In this document: positions 51,483-59,803 of the stretch, piece by piece
Layout: every line of letters begins with the position of its first letter
Numbering within the stretch: position 1 is the first letter of the stretch
Source of the DNA: Flavobacterium sp.
Lineage (GTDB): Bacteria; Bacteroidota; Bacteroidia; Flavobacteriales; Flavobacteriaceae
DNA: 64,000 nt
Assembly: GCA_029946065.1 (NCBI GenBank)
Contig: JAQSDU010000014.1
Location: forward strand, 243,260-307,259
Reading direction: 5' to 3'
Notes under the pieces: generated by a model
The model's database searches: none
Told to the model about the DNA's origin: nothing
Seen by the model: only the letters and a program-made list of their open reading frames with translations
Position numbers and translations under genes: made by a program

Positions 51483-51983
51483 TTACTCAGCAACTTTATT
51501 ATTGTAAATCAACGTTTCAGCAGTTTCAAAGTCAATCGTGCCATTAGTATTGACAAAATATTTCAGGATGACTTCGCCCCAAAGTTTACCGTTACTAAAA
51601 TCGGCAATAATCCAACGGTGGTTCAAGATTTTGACTTTATTGATAACGAATTTTTGTTCACCCATTTTTTCAAAACCTACATATTTATTCCCTTTCGGAT
51701 CATCATTGAATGCTATCAGTGCTTCTTTTACCTGCGGCATGAGTTTATCATACGCTATATTTTCGTTTTCAAAATATTCCTGCGCATTTTGATTGGTTTC
51801 TAACGAAAAATAATTGGCATCATCCAATTTTGAAGTAACCAATGTAAGACTGTCTTTCAAATGTTTAAATCCTTTTTCTGATTCTTTTTGATCAAAATCA
51901 GATTTTTTGCTATAATAAGCATAAGTGAAAACATTAAAAAGCAGCGCGAGAATAAAAAGGTAAAGTAAAATGGACTTTTTCAT
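51483..51983 (-). CDS. Membrane-anchored protein, unknown
   Basis: A 166-residue protein with an uncleaved or cleaved N-terminal helix (MKKSILLYLFILALLFNVFT), then a helical stretch (SEKGFKHLKDSLTLVTSKLD) and a small beta-rich domain (EKMGEQKFVINKVKILNHRW). It is sometimes labelled a hydrolase in databases as far as I recall, but I see no catalytic motif. Six bases separate it from the MBL gene on the same strand. Confidence 0.65.
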   Translation of the reverse strand: MKKSILLYLFILALLFNVFTYAYYSKKSDFDQKESEKGFKHLKDSLTLVTSKLDDANYFSLETNQNAQEYFENENIAYDKLMPQVKEALIAFNDDPKGNKYVGFEKMGEQKFVINKVKILNHRWIIADFSNGKLWGEVILKYFVNTNGTIDFETAETLIYNNKVAE

Positions 51984-51988
51984 AAATA

Positions 51989-52753
51989 TTAAATAGTGAT
52001 TTCTAGATTATCATAAGCCAAAAAAACATTGGACGGCAAATTTTTCTGTATATCTGCATGAAAACCAAACACATGACTAATGTGCGTTAAATAGGTTGCT
52101 TTGGGTTGTATCAAAGCAATAAAATCCAAAGCTTCCGAGAGATTAAAATGCGTGTCGTGTGGTTCGATGCGAAGTGCATTCACGACAAGTACTTTCAAGC
52201 CTTTGAGTTTTTCGATTTCTTCTGGTTGTATGGTTTTTACATCCGTCAAATACGCAAAATCATCAATTCTATAACCGAAAACCTGTAAACTTCCATGAAA
52301 AATATTGATCGGAATGATATTTTTTCCACTCAGTTGAAAGGGATAATTGTTAACCACTTCAATAGTTTTTACTGAAGGTGCGCCTGGATAACGGTTTTCT
52401 GTCTCAAAAATATAGTCAAAACGACGCGTCAGATTTTTGATTACGCGTTCATGCGCATAAACCGGCATCGCACCTTGCTTGAAGTTATAAGGCCTGATGT
52501 CATCCAATCCGGCAGTATGGTCGGCATGTTCATGTGTAAACAAAAGCGCATCTATTTTTTTGCAATCGGATGTAAGCATCTGCTGGCGAAAATCCGGACC
52601 GCAATCCACAACTATCGAAAAATTTTCATCGTAGATCCAAACTGAAACGCGCAATCTTTTGTCTTTACGGTCGTTACTTTTACATACAGGATGATCGCTT
52701 CCAATAACCGGAATGCCCTGTGAAGTTCCTGTACCCAAAAAATAGACTTTCAA
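51989..52753 (-). CDS. MBL-fold metallo-hydrolase (PhnP-like phosphodiesterase)
   Basis: A 254-residue metallo-beta-lactamase-fold enzyme. The start codon is TTG: no ATG exists in frame upstream, and the family opening MKVYFLGTGTSQGIPVIG begins exactly there. The zinc motif is FTHEHADHTAGLDDIRP, with downstream ligands in HGSLQVFGYRI and HDTHFNLSE. The closest relatives are PhnP cyclic-phosphate phosphodiesterases; no phn genes are nearby. A TATTTTTG element lies 18 bases upstream. Confidence 0.86.
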   Translation of the reverse strand: MKVYFLGTGTSQGIPVIGSDHPVCKSNDRKDKRLRVSVWIYDENFSIVVDCGPDFRQQMLTSDCKKIDALLFTHEHADHTAGLDDIRPYNFKQGAMPVYAHERVIKNLTRRFDYIFETENRYPGAPSVKTIEVVNNYPFQLSGKNIIPINIFHGSLQVFGYRIDDFAYLTDVKTIQPEEIEKLKGLKVLVVNALRIEPHDTHFNLSEALDFIALIQPKATYLTHISHVFGFHADIQKNLPSNVFLAYDNLEITI

Positions 52754-52770
52754 CGCTGTTATTTTTTTTA

Positions 52771-52778
52771 CAAAAATA
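52771..52778 (-). promoter_or_regulatory. -7 element TATTTTTG (minus strand)
   Basis: Reverse complement of CAAAAATA, 18 bases upstream of the TTG start of the MBL gene; it supports the TTG start since an upstream start would precede the transcript. Confidence 0.5.
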
Positions 52779-52811
52779 AGACATTTATCTTTCGTGAAAG
52801 CCCTATTTTGT

Positions 52812-52819
52812 TAACTTTG
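52812..52819 (+). promoter_or_regulatory. -7 element TAACTTTG (plus strand)
   Basis: TAnnTTTG match 27 bases upstream of the ATG at 52847. Confidence 0.5.
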
Positions 52820-52846
52820 TAATGTAAATAGCGATTTTTATAAAAA

Positions 52847-54307
52847 ATGGATATTAGAATAAAATTAAAAGGTGACAAGGTCATCGAACAGATTCCCTCC
52901 ATTAAGGACAAAGCGCTGCGCATCAACCTAAATGACAACATTTATGGAACTTTTGCAGAAATCGGCGCTGGACAAGAAACCGTAAGACACTTTTTTAGAA
53001 GTGGCGGTTCATCGGGAACGATAGCGAAGGCAATGTCGGCTTATGATAAGGATTTTAGCGACGCTATTTACGGCATCGAGGAAGACGGCCGCTACGTTAC
53101 CGAAAGTCGTTTAAAAAAAATGCTTTCGCATGAAGTTAGCCTTATCGAAAAACGCCTCAGCCGTGAAAAACATCCAACAAAAATGTTCTTCAGTTATGCC
53201 AATACAGTTGCTACAATCGATTTTGCAAAGCAATTTAAAGGACACGGTTGGGTTGGAATTCGTTACCAAATAGAGCCTGACGAAGATTATAACGAAATTA
53301 TTATCCATATTCGTTTTAAGGAAACCGATGCAAGACTGCAACAGGAAACGCTCGGAATTTTGGGTGTCAACCTGATTTACGGCGCTTATTACAAATACAA
53401 CGATCCAAAAAAACTGCTTCGTTATTTGTACGATCACTTAGACAAAGACCAACTGGAAATTGATACCATAAATTTTTCAGGCCCACGTTTCGCCAATGTT
53501 GACAACCGCTTGATGAGTTTACAGCTCGTTAAAAACGGCATGACAGATGCGGTAATGTTCGGTCCTGATGGGCAGAATGTTTTACCGGCTGCGATTCTTT
53601 ATAAAAAAAACATCCTTGCCTTAAGAGGAAGTTTCCGTCCGGTGACCAAAGTAAATATCGACATGTATGAGAAATCGTATAAGATGTTTTTGGAAGAAAA
53701 TCGAGTCGAAAAAGACAACACGCTCGTCGTTTTTGAAATTACGCTTTCCAACCTGCGCTCCGACGGCGAAATTGATGAACGCGATTTTATGGATCGTGCC
53801 GAATTGCTTTGTTCTTTAGGACAAACCGTAATGATCTCGAATTTTCAAGAATATTATAAAGTGGTTGAATATTTCTCTAACTACACCAAAGCCCGCATGG
53901 GATTGGCGATGGGTGTCAACAATTTAGTTGATATTTTTGATGAGAAATATTACCGTCATTTAAGTGGTGGTATTTTGGAAGCTTTCGGAAAATTATTCTA
54001 CCGCGATTTAAAAGTTCTATTATATCCGATGATTGGCGAGGAAGGCGAAATCATCAATTCTGAAAACCTGAAAGTACATCCTCGAATGAAAGAGTTGTAT
54101 AAATTCTTCAAATTCAACGGAAAAGTAGTTGATATCGACGATTTTGACCCGCATACTTTAGAAATTTTCTCCCGCGAAGTCCTCAAAATGATCAGCAATG
54201 GAAAACCTGGTTGGGAAGAAATGCTACCAAGTGGTATTGCCGATATTATCAAGCAACATCATTTGTTTGGCTATGATCCGAATATCGTTTTGGAGGAAAG
54301 TAAGTAG
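52847..54307 (+). CDS. Conserved cytoplasmic protein of unknown function, 486 aa
   Basis: An intact 486-residue protein, with no signal peptide or membrane helix. I do not recognise a domain. Visible landmarks: an N-terminal GTFAEIGAGQETVRHFFRSG, a central strand-rich region NEIIIHIRFKETDARLQQET, and a second half with FGPDGQNVLPAAILYKKNIL and RAELLCSLGQTVMISNFQEY, ending LFGYDPNIVLEESK. Rich in charged residues and acidic overall. It is monocistronic, with its own promoter element and a palindrome behind it. Some database entries of this kind are mislabelled; I give no function. Confidence 0.8.
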   Translation: MDIRIKLKGDKVIEQIPSIKDKALRINLNDNIYGTFAEIGAGQETVRHFFRSGGSSGTIAKAMSAYDKDFSDAIYGIEEDGRYVTESRLKKMLSHEVSLIEKRLSREKHPTKMFFSYANTVATIDFAKQFKGHGWVGIRYQIEPDEDYNEIIIHIRFKETDARLQQETLGILGVNLIYGAYYKYNDPKKLLRYLYDHLDKDQLEIDTINFSGPRFANVDNRLMSLQLVKNGMTDAVMFGPDGQNVLPAAILYKKNILALRGSFRPVTKVNIDMYEKSYKMFLEENRVEKDNTLVVFEITLSNLRSDGEIDERDFMDRAELLCSLGQTVMISNFQEYYKVVEYFSNYTKARMGLAMGVNNLVDIFDEKYYRHLSGGILEAFGKLFYRDLKVLLYPMIGEEGEIINSENLKVHPRMKELYKFFKFNGKVVDIDDFDPHTLEIFSREVLKMISNGKPGWEEMLPSGIADIIKQHHLFGYDPNIVLEESK

Positions 54308-54312
54308 TTTCA

Positions 54313-54370
54313 AGTCGCAGTCTTCAGTTGCAGTAATGAACACTGCGGCTGTAAAGTGAAGACTGCGACT
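54313..54370. repeat. Fourteen-base perfect palindrome
   Basis: Left arm AGTCGCAGTCTTCA (54313-54326) and right arm TGAAGACTGCGACT (54357-54370) pair perfectly; the 30-base loop holds a weaker nested pair (gttgcag / ctgcggc). It fills the gap between converging genes. Confidence 0.85.
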
Positions 54371-54375
54371 GCAAC

Positions 54376-54828
54376 CTATTTCAAAATCTGCGCCGCGTGC
54401 GCCTTCGTTTTTACATCCGAAATCACGTCTTCAAGAATTCCATTTTCATCGATTACGAAAGTCGTTCGATTGATCCCGTCGTATTCTCTGCCCATGAATT
54501 TTTTCGGTCCCCAAACGCCAAAAGCTTCAATTACAGATTTGTCTTCATCTGCCAATAAAGGAAACGGGAATTTATATTTGTCCTTAAATTTTGATTGTGC
54601 TTTCGCAGAATCGGCACTTACGCCTAAAAGTTCGTAATTATTAGCTTGAAATCTTTCAAAATTATCGCGCAAATCACAAGCTTCCGCCGTACAACCTGGC
54701 GTATCGGCTTTCGGATAAAAGAAAACCACGAGCTTTTTGCCTTTATAATCTGATAATTGGTGGGATTTTCCTTCTTGATCGGTTCCCGAAAAGTTTGGCG
54801 CTTTATCGCCTTTTTTAAATGTTGTCAT
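54376..54828 (-). CDS. bcp: Thioredoxin-dependent thiol peroxidase (Bcp/PrxQ)
   Basis: A 150-residue atypical two-cysteine peroxiredoxin. Peroxidatic C46 and resolving C51 are in PKADTPGCTAEACDLRD, five residues apart as in Bcp. KGKKLVVFFYPKADTPG and the start MTTFKKGDKAPNFSGTDQEG fit. Reduces hydrogen and organic peroxides with thioredoxin. Cytoplasmic. A heptad array precedes the start codon. Confidence 0.95.
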   Translation of the reverse strand: MTTFKKGDKAPNFSGTDQEGKSHQLSDYKGKKLVVFFYPKADTPGCTAEACDLRDNFERFQANNYELLGVSADSAKAQSKFKDKYKFPFPLLADEDKSVIEAFGVWGPKKFMGREYDGINRTTFVIDENGILEDVISDVKTKAHAAQILK

Positions 54829-54847
54829 ATTTTTTTGGCTATTTTTG

Positions 54848-54868
54848 TTTAAAGTCTAAAGTTTAAGG
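54848..54868 (-). repeat. Heptad array (TTTAAAG type) before bcp
   Basis: tttaaag, tctaaag, tttaagg on the plus strand; 19 bases from the bcp ATG at 54828. Reverse complement reads CCTTAAA, CTTTAGA, CTTTAAA, the same heptamers as before terC and the DinB-like gene. Confidence 0.8.
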
Positions 54869-54924
54869 TTGGCAGCAACTCAACTAGAAACTTTTTACCT
54901 TAAACTTCCTAAATTTACAACAAA

Positions 54925-55602
54925 ATGACCCAAGCCGAACGTGCAACATTTGTTATTAATACGTTAAAAGAAGCCTATCCCACAATTCCGATTCCGCTTG
55001 ATCATAAAGACCCATATACATTATTGATTGCCGTTTTGCTTTCAGCACAATGTACCGATGTGCGCGTGAACCAGATAACGCCTATTTTATTTGCGAAAGC
55101 AGACAATCCGTATGATATGGTAAAAATGTCTGTGGAAGAAATCAAGGAAATCATTCGTCCGTGTGGGCTGTCGCCAATGAAATCAAAAGGTATTCACGGG
55201 CTATCAGAAATTCTAATTGAAAAATATAATGGCGAAGTACCACAAAGTTTTGAGGCTTTGGAAGCACTTCCGGCGGTTGGTCATAAAACGGCAAGTGTCG
55301 TTATGTCGCAAGCATTTGGCGTTCCGGCTTTTCCCGTTGACACACACATTCACCGATTGATGTACCGTTGGAATCTATCTGATGGCAAAAACGTTGTGCA
55401 AACCGAAAAAGATGCAAAAAATATTTTTCCGGAAAATTTGTGGAACGAACTGCATTTGCAAATCATTTGGTACGGACGTGAATATTCTCCTGCTCGCGGT
55501 TGGGATTTGGACAAGGATATTATTACGAAAGAAATTGGGCGAAAAGAGGTTTTGGAAGAATACTATAAAAATCAGGAAAGTAAAACCTCCCGTAAATTTT
55601 AA
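54925..55602 (+). CDS. nth: Endonuclease III-type DNA glycosylase lacking the Fe-S cluster cysteines
   Basis: HhH-GPD DNA glycosylase/AP lyase for oxidised pyrimidines. LLSAQCTDVRVNQITP, hairpin ALPAVGHKTASVV with catalytic K121 and FPVDTHIHR with D139 are intact. In Nth the C-terminus binds a [4Fe-4S] cluster via four cysteines; here the equivalent segment REYSPARGWDLDKDIITKEIG has none. So the enzyme should be cluster-free while keeping its active site. A heptad-like spacer lies upstream; a strong terminator follows. Complete 225 residues. Confidence 0.9.
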   Translation: MTQAERATFVINTLKEAYPTIPIPLDHKDPYTLLIAVLLSAQCTDVRVNQITPILFAKADNPYDMVKMSVEEIKEIIRPCGLSPMKSKGIHGLSEILIEKYNGEVPQSFEALEALPAVGHKTASVVMSQAFGVPAFPVDTHIHRLMYRWNLSDGKNVVQTEKDAKNIFPENLWNELHLQIIWYGREYSPARGWDLDKDIITKEIGRKEVLEEYYKNQESKTSRKF

Positions 55603-55647
55603 TTTTATTTCATTCCGAGCACTCGCGAAATTTCTGGAGCGAAAAAA

Positions 55648-55676
55648 AATCCTGCTAAACGATTAGCAGGATTTTT
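55648..55676. terminator. Bidirectional terminator
   Basis: Stem AATCCTGCTAA / TTAGCAGGATT with ACGA loop and flanking A and T tracts, between nth and the small minus-strand ORF. Confidence 0.9.
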
Positions 55677-55677
55677 C

Positions 55678-55821
55678 TTAATTAGCAATATTCTCAATTT
55701 TAGTCTTACCCACTTTCAAGAAGCTTAACGCTTTGGAGTAATTTAACAAAAAGGAAACCGTTTCTTTTTTAGGTTGCATTTTAGGGGTTGCTAATGTTTT
55801 CTTAGAGTAAATTTTTGCCAT
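55678..55821 (-). CDS. Small basic protein, 47 aa, unknown
   Basis: ATG at 55819-55821 to TAA at 55678-55680. It reads MAKIYSKKTLATPKMQPKKE then TVSFLLNYSKALSFLKVGKT, basic and partly amphipathic with a central helix. Support: an in-frame ATG start, no stop, and a strong terminator right after. It lies 49 bases downstream of the sigma-factor gene on the same strand. I recall similar sequences from other Flavobacterium but not a function. Confidence 0.7.
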   Translation of the reverse strand: MAKIYSKKTLATPKMQPKKETVSFLLNYSKALSFLKVGKTKIENIAN

Positions 55822-55870
55822 ATTGTATTGGTTTGTTTTTTATTACAACGTAGCAATTTACAAAATAGTA

Positions 55871-56455
55871 TCAATTCGTTAAAATAATTTGATGCTTTTC
55901 TATAATTTTTCTAAGGTTCATTAGTGCATAACGCATTCTACCTAAGGCAGTATTGATGCTAACGCCTGTTTGTTCTGATATTTCTTTGAAACTCAAATCT
56001 TGATAGATACGCATCATCAGCACTTCACGTTGATCAGCAGGAAGTTCAAGAATTAATTTTTGTAAATCATTTTCAACTTGTGCTGCAATCATTTTAGCTT
56101 CAATGTTCGGAACATTGTCCGACATGATCGAGAATATCGAAAATTCTTCAGTTTCGCGAAACATGGGCATCTTTTTGTTCCTGCGGAAGTGATCTACAAT
56201 CAGGTTGTGCGCTATTCGCATTACCCAAGGAAGAAATTTACCCTCTTCGTTATACGAATGTGATTTCAACGTTTTAATGACCTTGATGAAAGTGTCTTGA
56301 AAAATGTCGTCTGAAGTATCACGATCATTTACTTTAGAATAAATGAAACCGTAAATTTTCGATTGGTGCCTGTTGATTAGTGTAGCCAAAGCGTTTTCGT
56401 CTCCGGCAACATAGCTTTTTACCAATAAAGCGTCTGGGATTTGAACATTAGCCAT
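55871..56455 (-). CDS. ECF-type RNA polymerase sigma factor
   Basis: A 194-residue sigma-70 family factor with only regions 2 and 4. Region 2 shows YGFIYSKVNDRDTSDDIFQD, FIKVIKTLKSH and FLPWVMRIAHNLIVDHFRRN; region 4 shows LPADQREVLMMRIYQDLSFK and the helix-turn-helix EISEQTGVSINTALGRMRYA. No anti-sigma gene (FecR or zinc-binding type) is adjacent, unlike most ECF factors of TonB systems. It may be the ubiquitous housekeeping-like ECF of Flavobacteriia. A small ORF follows on the same strand. Confidence 0.92.
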   Translation of the reverse strand: MANVQIPDALLVKSYVAGDENALATLINRHQSKIYGFIYSKVNDRDTSDDIFQDTFIKVIKTLKSHSYNEEGKFLPWVMRIAHNLIVDHFRRNKKMPMFRETEEFSIFSIMSDNVPNIEAKMIAAQVENDLQKLILELPADQREVLMMRIYQDLSFKEISEQTGVSINTALGRMRYALMNLRKIIEKHQIILTN

Positions 56456-56856
56456 AAAATTACCTTTTAGTGTTTTGATTGAATGTTGGGATTATTCCCT
56501 AAAAAGTAGTTTTATTGTATAGGCTGCTGTTAATTAAAGATTAAATATTACCCAAATATAACATAATAGATTTTTCATTTCCAAATATAAATGCAAAATT
56601 TAACAGTAATTGCACAATAATCGTTCAAACTGCTTTCATTTATCACTAAAATAAAGCTTTTACAGAAAAATCTGTAATTTATTAAATCCATTTTACTTTT
56701 AAAAGTTCCAAATAGCAAATTAAAAATTCCAATTAAATACCAATTCGAAAATTTCAAATGCATGTTTTTCAAAATTGAAAATTAGTATTTATTTGTTTTT
56801 TGGATATTGTTTTTGGAATTTATTAAGAACCACCTGTATATGTTCTCAACATTGAA
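56456..56856. other. AT-rich intergenic region without a gene
   Basis: About 400 bases between divergently transcribed sigma factor and uvrA. It contains short inverted words (ACAGAAAAATCTGT at 56663-56676 and several AAATTCCAA/TTGGAATTT words) but no open frame or RNA gene I can support. The repeated AATTCCAA words also occur at 20021 and 24919. Confidence 0.6.
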
Positions 56857-56861
56857 ATGAT

Positions 56862-56869
56862 TACCTTTG
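56862..56869 (+). promoter_or_regulatory. -7 element TACCTTTG upstream of uvrA
   Basis: TAnnTTTG match ending 20 bases before the ATG at 56890. It supports this start over an upstream in-frame codon at 56857. Confidence 0.55.
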
Positions 56870-56889
56870 CAAAAAACCATTTTGTTGCT

Positions 56890-59676
56890 ATGCAAATTGA
56901 CATTACTACCCTAGAACCGAAGAAAAATATCATCATCAAAGGCGCACAGGTACACAACCTAAAAAACCTCGATGTCGCCATTCCGCGCAATAAACTTGTA
57001 GTGATTACGGGCCTTTCGGGCTCGGGAAAATCGAGTTTGGCATTTGACACTTTATATGCCGAAGGACAACGCCGTTATGTAGAAAGTTTGTCTTCGTATG
57101 CAAGACAATTCCTTGGTCGCCTCGACAAACCAAAAGTAGAATACATCAAAGGAATCGCGCCTGCCATCGCCATCGAACAAAAAGTAAATACTACCAATGC
57201 GCGTTCAACGGTGGGCACTTCGACAGAAATCTACGATTATATGAAGCTGCTTTTCGCCAGAATCGGGAAAACCTATTCTCCGGTTTCAGGGCGTGAAGTA
57301 AAAAAAGATACGGTCTCCGATGTTATCAACGATGTGAAAAAATTTGAGATCGACAGCAAATGGCTGTTATTATCGCCAGTTCATAAAGAAAAAGACAGGA
57401 CCATTGAAGAAAAACTCGGCGTTCTTTTGCAGCAAGGTTTCGCAAGAATCTTTGTCGACGGCGAAACGCTGCGTTTGGACGAATTACAAGGACAAAAACT
57501 AACTAAAAAAGAAATTTTTCTGATCATCGACAGGATCGTGGTGAAAGAAGAAGAAGAATTTTATAATCGGCTTTCTGACGCGATCCAAACCGCTTTTTTT
57601 GAAGGTAAAGGCACTTGCTATTTGCAGGAAGTCAATACTGAAAAACGCTTCCCGTACAGCAATAATTTCGAATTGGATGACATTCTGTTTCTAGAACCAA
57701 ACGTACATTTATTCAGTTTTAATAATCCTTATGGAGCGTGTCCGGTTTGTGAAGGTTATGGCAATGTAATAGGTGTTGATGAAGAATTGGTAGTTCCAAA
57801 TACCGCTTTATCCATATTTGAAAATGCCATTTATGCCTGGCGTGGCGAAAGCATGAGCTGGTATAAAGACCAACTTGTGAACACAGCTTATTTGTTCGAC
57901 TTTCCAATACACAAACCTTACTATCAACTGTCGGATGCGCAGAAAGATATTCTTTGGAAAGGCAATAAACACTTCACAGGATTGCACGATTTTTTTAAAG
58001 AATTAGAAGAAAAAAACTATAAAATCCAAAACCGCGTGATGTTGTCACGCTACCGTGGAAAGACAAAATGCTATGCCTGTAAAGGAAAAAGATTGCGTCC
58101 GGAAGCTTCTTATGTAAAAATTGATGGCAAGACGATTTCTGATTTGGTTGATATGCCTATTAAGAATCTCGTCGCTTTCTTCAAAGCAATACAGCTTTCA
58201 GAATTTGATATTAAAGTTGCCAAGCGACTTTTGACAGAGATCAACAACCGATTGGATTTCCTTACGGAAGTCGGGTTGGATTATCTGACCTTAAACAGAA
58301 ATTCAGCAACGCTTTCCGGTGGAGAATCACAAAGAATAAATTTAGCAACTTCTCTAGGCAGCAGCCTTGTTGGTTCGATGTATATTTTGGATGAACCAAG
58401 TATCGGACTGCATCCAAAAGACACAGAAAGATTGATCAAAGTCTTGATTTCTTTGCGGGATTTGGGGAATACGGTAATCGTTGTCGAACACGACGAAGAC
58501 ATCATGAAAGCCGCCGATATGATTATCGATATCGGCCCCGAAGCAGGAACGCACGGCGGAAAACTCGTCGCACAAGGTGATTATCAGGAGATCCTAAAAT
58601 CTTCATCGCTTACAGCAAAATACTTAAATGGCGAACTTGAAATCAGAGTACCAAGAACCAGAAGAAAGTCAGGTACTTATATAGAAATATTAGGCGCTCG
58701 CGAAAACAATCTACGCAATGTTGATGTGAAATTTCCGTTAGAAGTTTTAACGGTTATCACTGGCGTTTCTGGAAGCGGAAAAAGTACATTGGTAAAAAAA
58801 ATCCTATTTCCGGCGATGCAGAAAAAACTCGACGGTGTTGGAGAAAAAGCCGGACAGTATACAGAAATGCGCGGTTATTACCACAAAATACAACATATTG
58901 AGTATGTCGATCAGAATCCGATTGGAAGAAGTTCGCGTTCCAATCCGGTGACTTATATCAAAGCTTACGACGATATTCGGGATTTGTATTCAAAAGAAAA
59001 ACTATCCAAAATCCGTGGTTATCTGCCCAAACATTTTTCTTTTAACGTTGATGGCGGAAGATGTGAAACCTGCAAAGGCGAAGGTTCCATTAATGTGGAA
59101 ATGGTTTTTATGGCCGACGTACAATTGCCTTGTGATACCTGTAATGGAAAACGTTTCAAGAAAGAAATCCTTGAAGTGTATTTTGAAGGCAAAAACATCG
59201 ACGATATTTTAACGATGACCATTGACGATGCTGTTGAATTCTTTGCCAAAACAAAACAGACGAAAATTGGACAGAAATTACAGCCTTTGCAAGATGTAGG
59301 TTTGGGTTATGTGCAATTGGGACAATCCTCTTCTACTCTTTCGGGCGGCGAGGCACAGCGCATCAAACTGGCTTCATTTCTTGTAAAAGGCGCTACGAAA
59401 GACAAAGCGCTATTCGTTTTTGACGAACCAACAACCGGATTGCATTTTCACGATATTAAGAAATTACTGGCTTCATTCGATGCGTTAATTGACAAAGGCC
59501 ATTCCATAATCGTAATTGAACACAACCTCGATTTGATCAAATGTGCCGATTGGGTGATTGATTTAGGTCCCGAAGGTGGCGAAAATGGCGGACATATTCT
59601 CGCTATTGGAACGCCTGAAGATATTGTAAAGAATAAAGATTCTGTCACCGGAAAATACCTCAAGGAGAAACTTTAA
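56890..59676 (+). CDS. uvrA: Excinuclease ABC subunit A
   Basis: The damage-recognition ATPase of nucleotide excision repair; 928 residues starting [20 protein letters not shown]. Two ABC modules: first Walker [21 protein letters not shown] with signature [16 protein letters not shown], and second [19 protein letters not shown] with [18 protein letters not shown]. The two zinc fingers are CPVCEGYGN...[11 protein letters not shown] and [14 protein letters not shown]...[29 protein letters not shown] is the UvrB/DNA-binding loop. All expected parts are present. Monocistronic with terminator. Confidence 0.97.
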   Translation: MQIDITTLEPKKNIIIKGAQVHNLKNLDVAIPRNKLVVITGLSGSGKSSLAFDTLYAEGQRRYVESLSSYARQFLGRLDKPKVEYIKGIAPAIAIEQKVNTTNARSTVGTSTEIYDYMKLLFARIGKTYSPVSGREVKKDTVSDVINDVKKFEIDSKWLLLSPVHKEKDRTIEEKLGVLLQQGFARIFVDGETLRLDELQGQKLTKKEIFLIIDRIVVKEEEEFYNRLSDAIQTAFFEGKGTCYLQEVNTEKRFPYSNNFELDDILFLEPNVHLFSFNNPYGACPVCEGYGNVIGVDEELVVPNTALSIFENAIYAWRGESMSWYKDQLVNTAYLFDFPIHKPYYQLSDAQKDILWKGNKHFTGLHDFFKELEEKNYKIQNRVMLSRYRGKTKCYACKGKRLRPEASYVKIDGKTISDLVDMPIKNLVAFFKAIQLSEFDIKVAKRLLTEINNRLDFLTEVGLDYLTLNRNSATLSGGESQRINLATSLGSSLVGSMYILDEPSIGLHPKDTERLIKVLISLRDLGNTVIVVEHDEDIMKAADMIIDIGPEAGTHGGKLVAQGDYQEILKSSSLTAKYLNGELEIRVPRTRRKSGTYIEILGARENNLRNVDVKFPLEVLTVITGVSGSGKSTLVKKILFPAMQKKLDGVGEKAGQYTEMRGYYHKIQHIEYVDQNPIGRSSRSNPVTYIKAYDDIRDLYSKEKLSKIRGYLPKHFSFNVDGGRCETCKGEGSINVEMVFMADVQLPCDTCNGKRFKKEILEVYFEGKNIDDILTMTIDDAVEFFAKTKQTKIGQKLQPLQDVGLGYVQLGQSSSTLSGGEAQRIKLASFLVKGATKDKALFVFDEPTTGLHFHDIKKLLASFDALIDKGHSIIVIEHNLDLIKCADWVIDLGPEGGENGGHILAIGTPEDIVKNKDSVTGKYLKEKL

Positions 59677-59698
59677 TTCCGAATTAGGATATTTTGGA

Positions 59699-59724
59699 AA
59701 CCTGCTGTCATTAGCAGGTTTTTT
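59699..59724 (+). terminator. Terminator after uvrA
   Basis: Stem AACCTGCT / AGCAGGTT with GTCATT loop then T4. Confidence 0.85.
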
Positions 59725-59803
59725 CATGCCATAATAAAAAAATCGCAATTAATCAATATCCTAATTAACAATAGATTGGAATACATTTACAAAAATTTAA
59801 GTT

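Noticed and set aside
56456..56856. Possible small RNA gene between the sigma factor and uvrA
   Set aside because: Only very short inverted words and no terminator-like structure were found; nothing supports an RNA gene.
56857..56889. Upstream start codon for uvrA at 56857
   Set aside because: It would lie at or before the -7 promoter element at 56862-56869, and the product would gain residues not found in UvrA.
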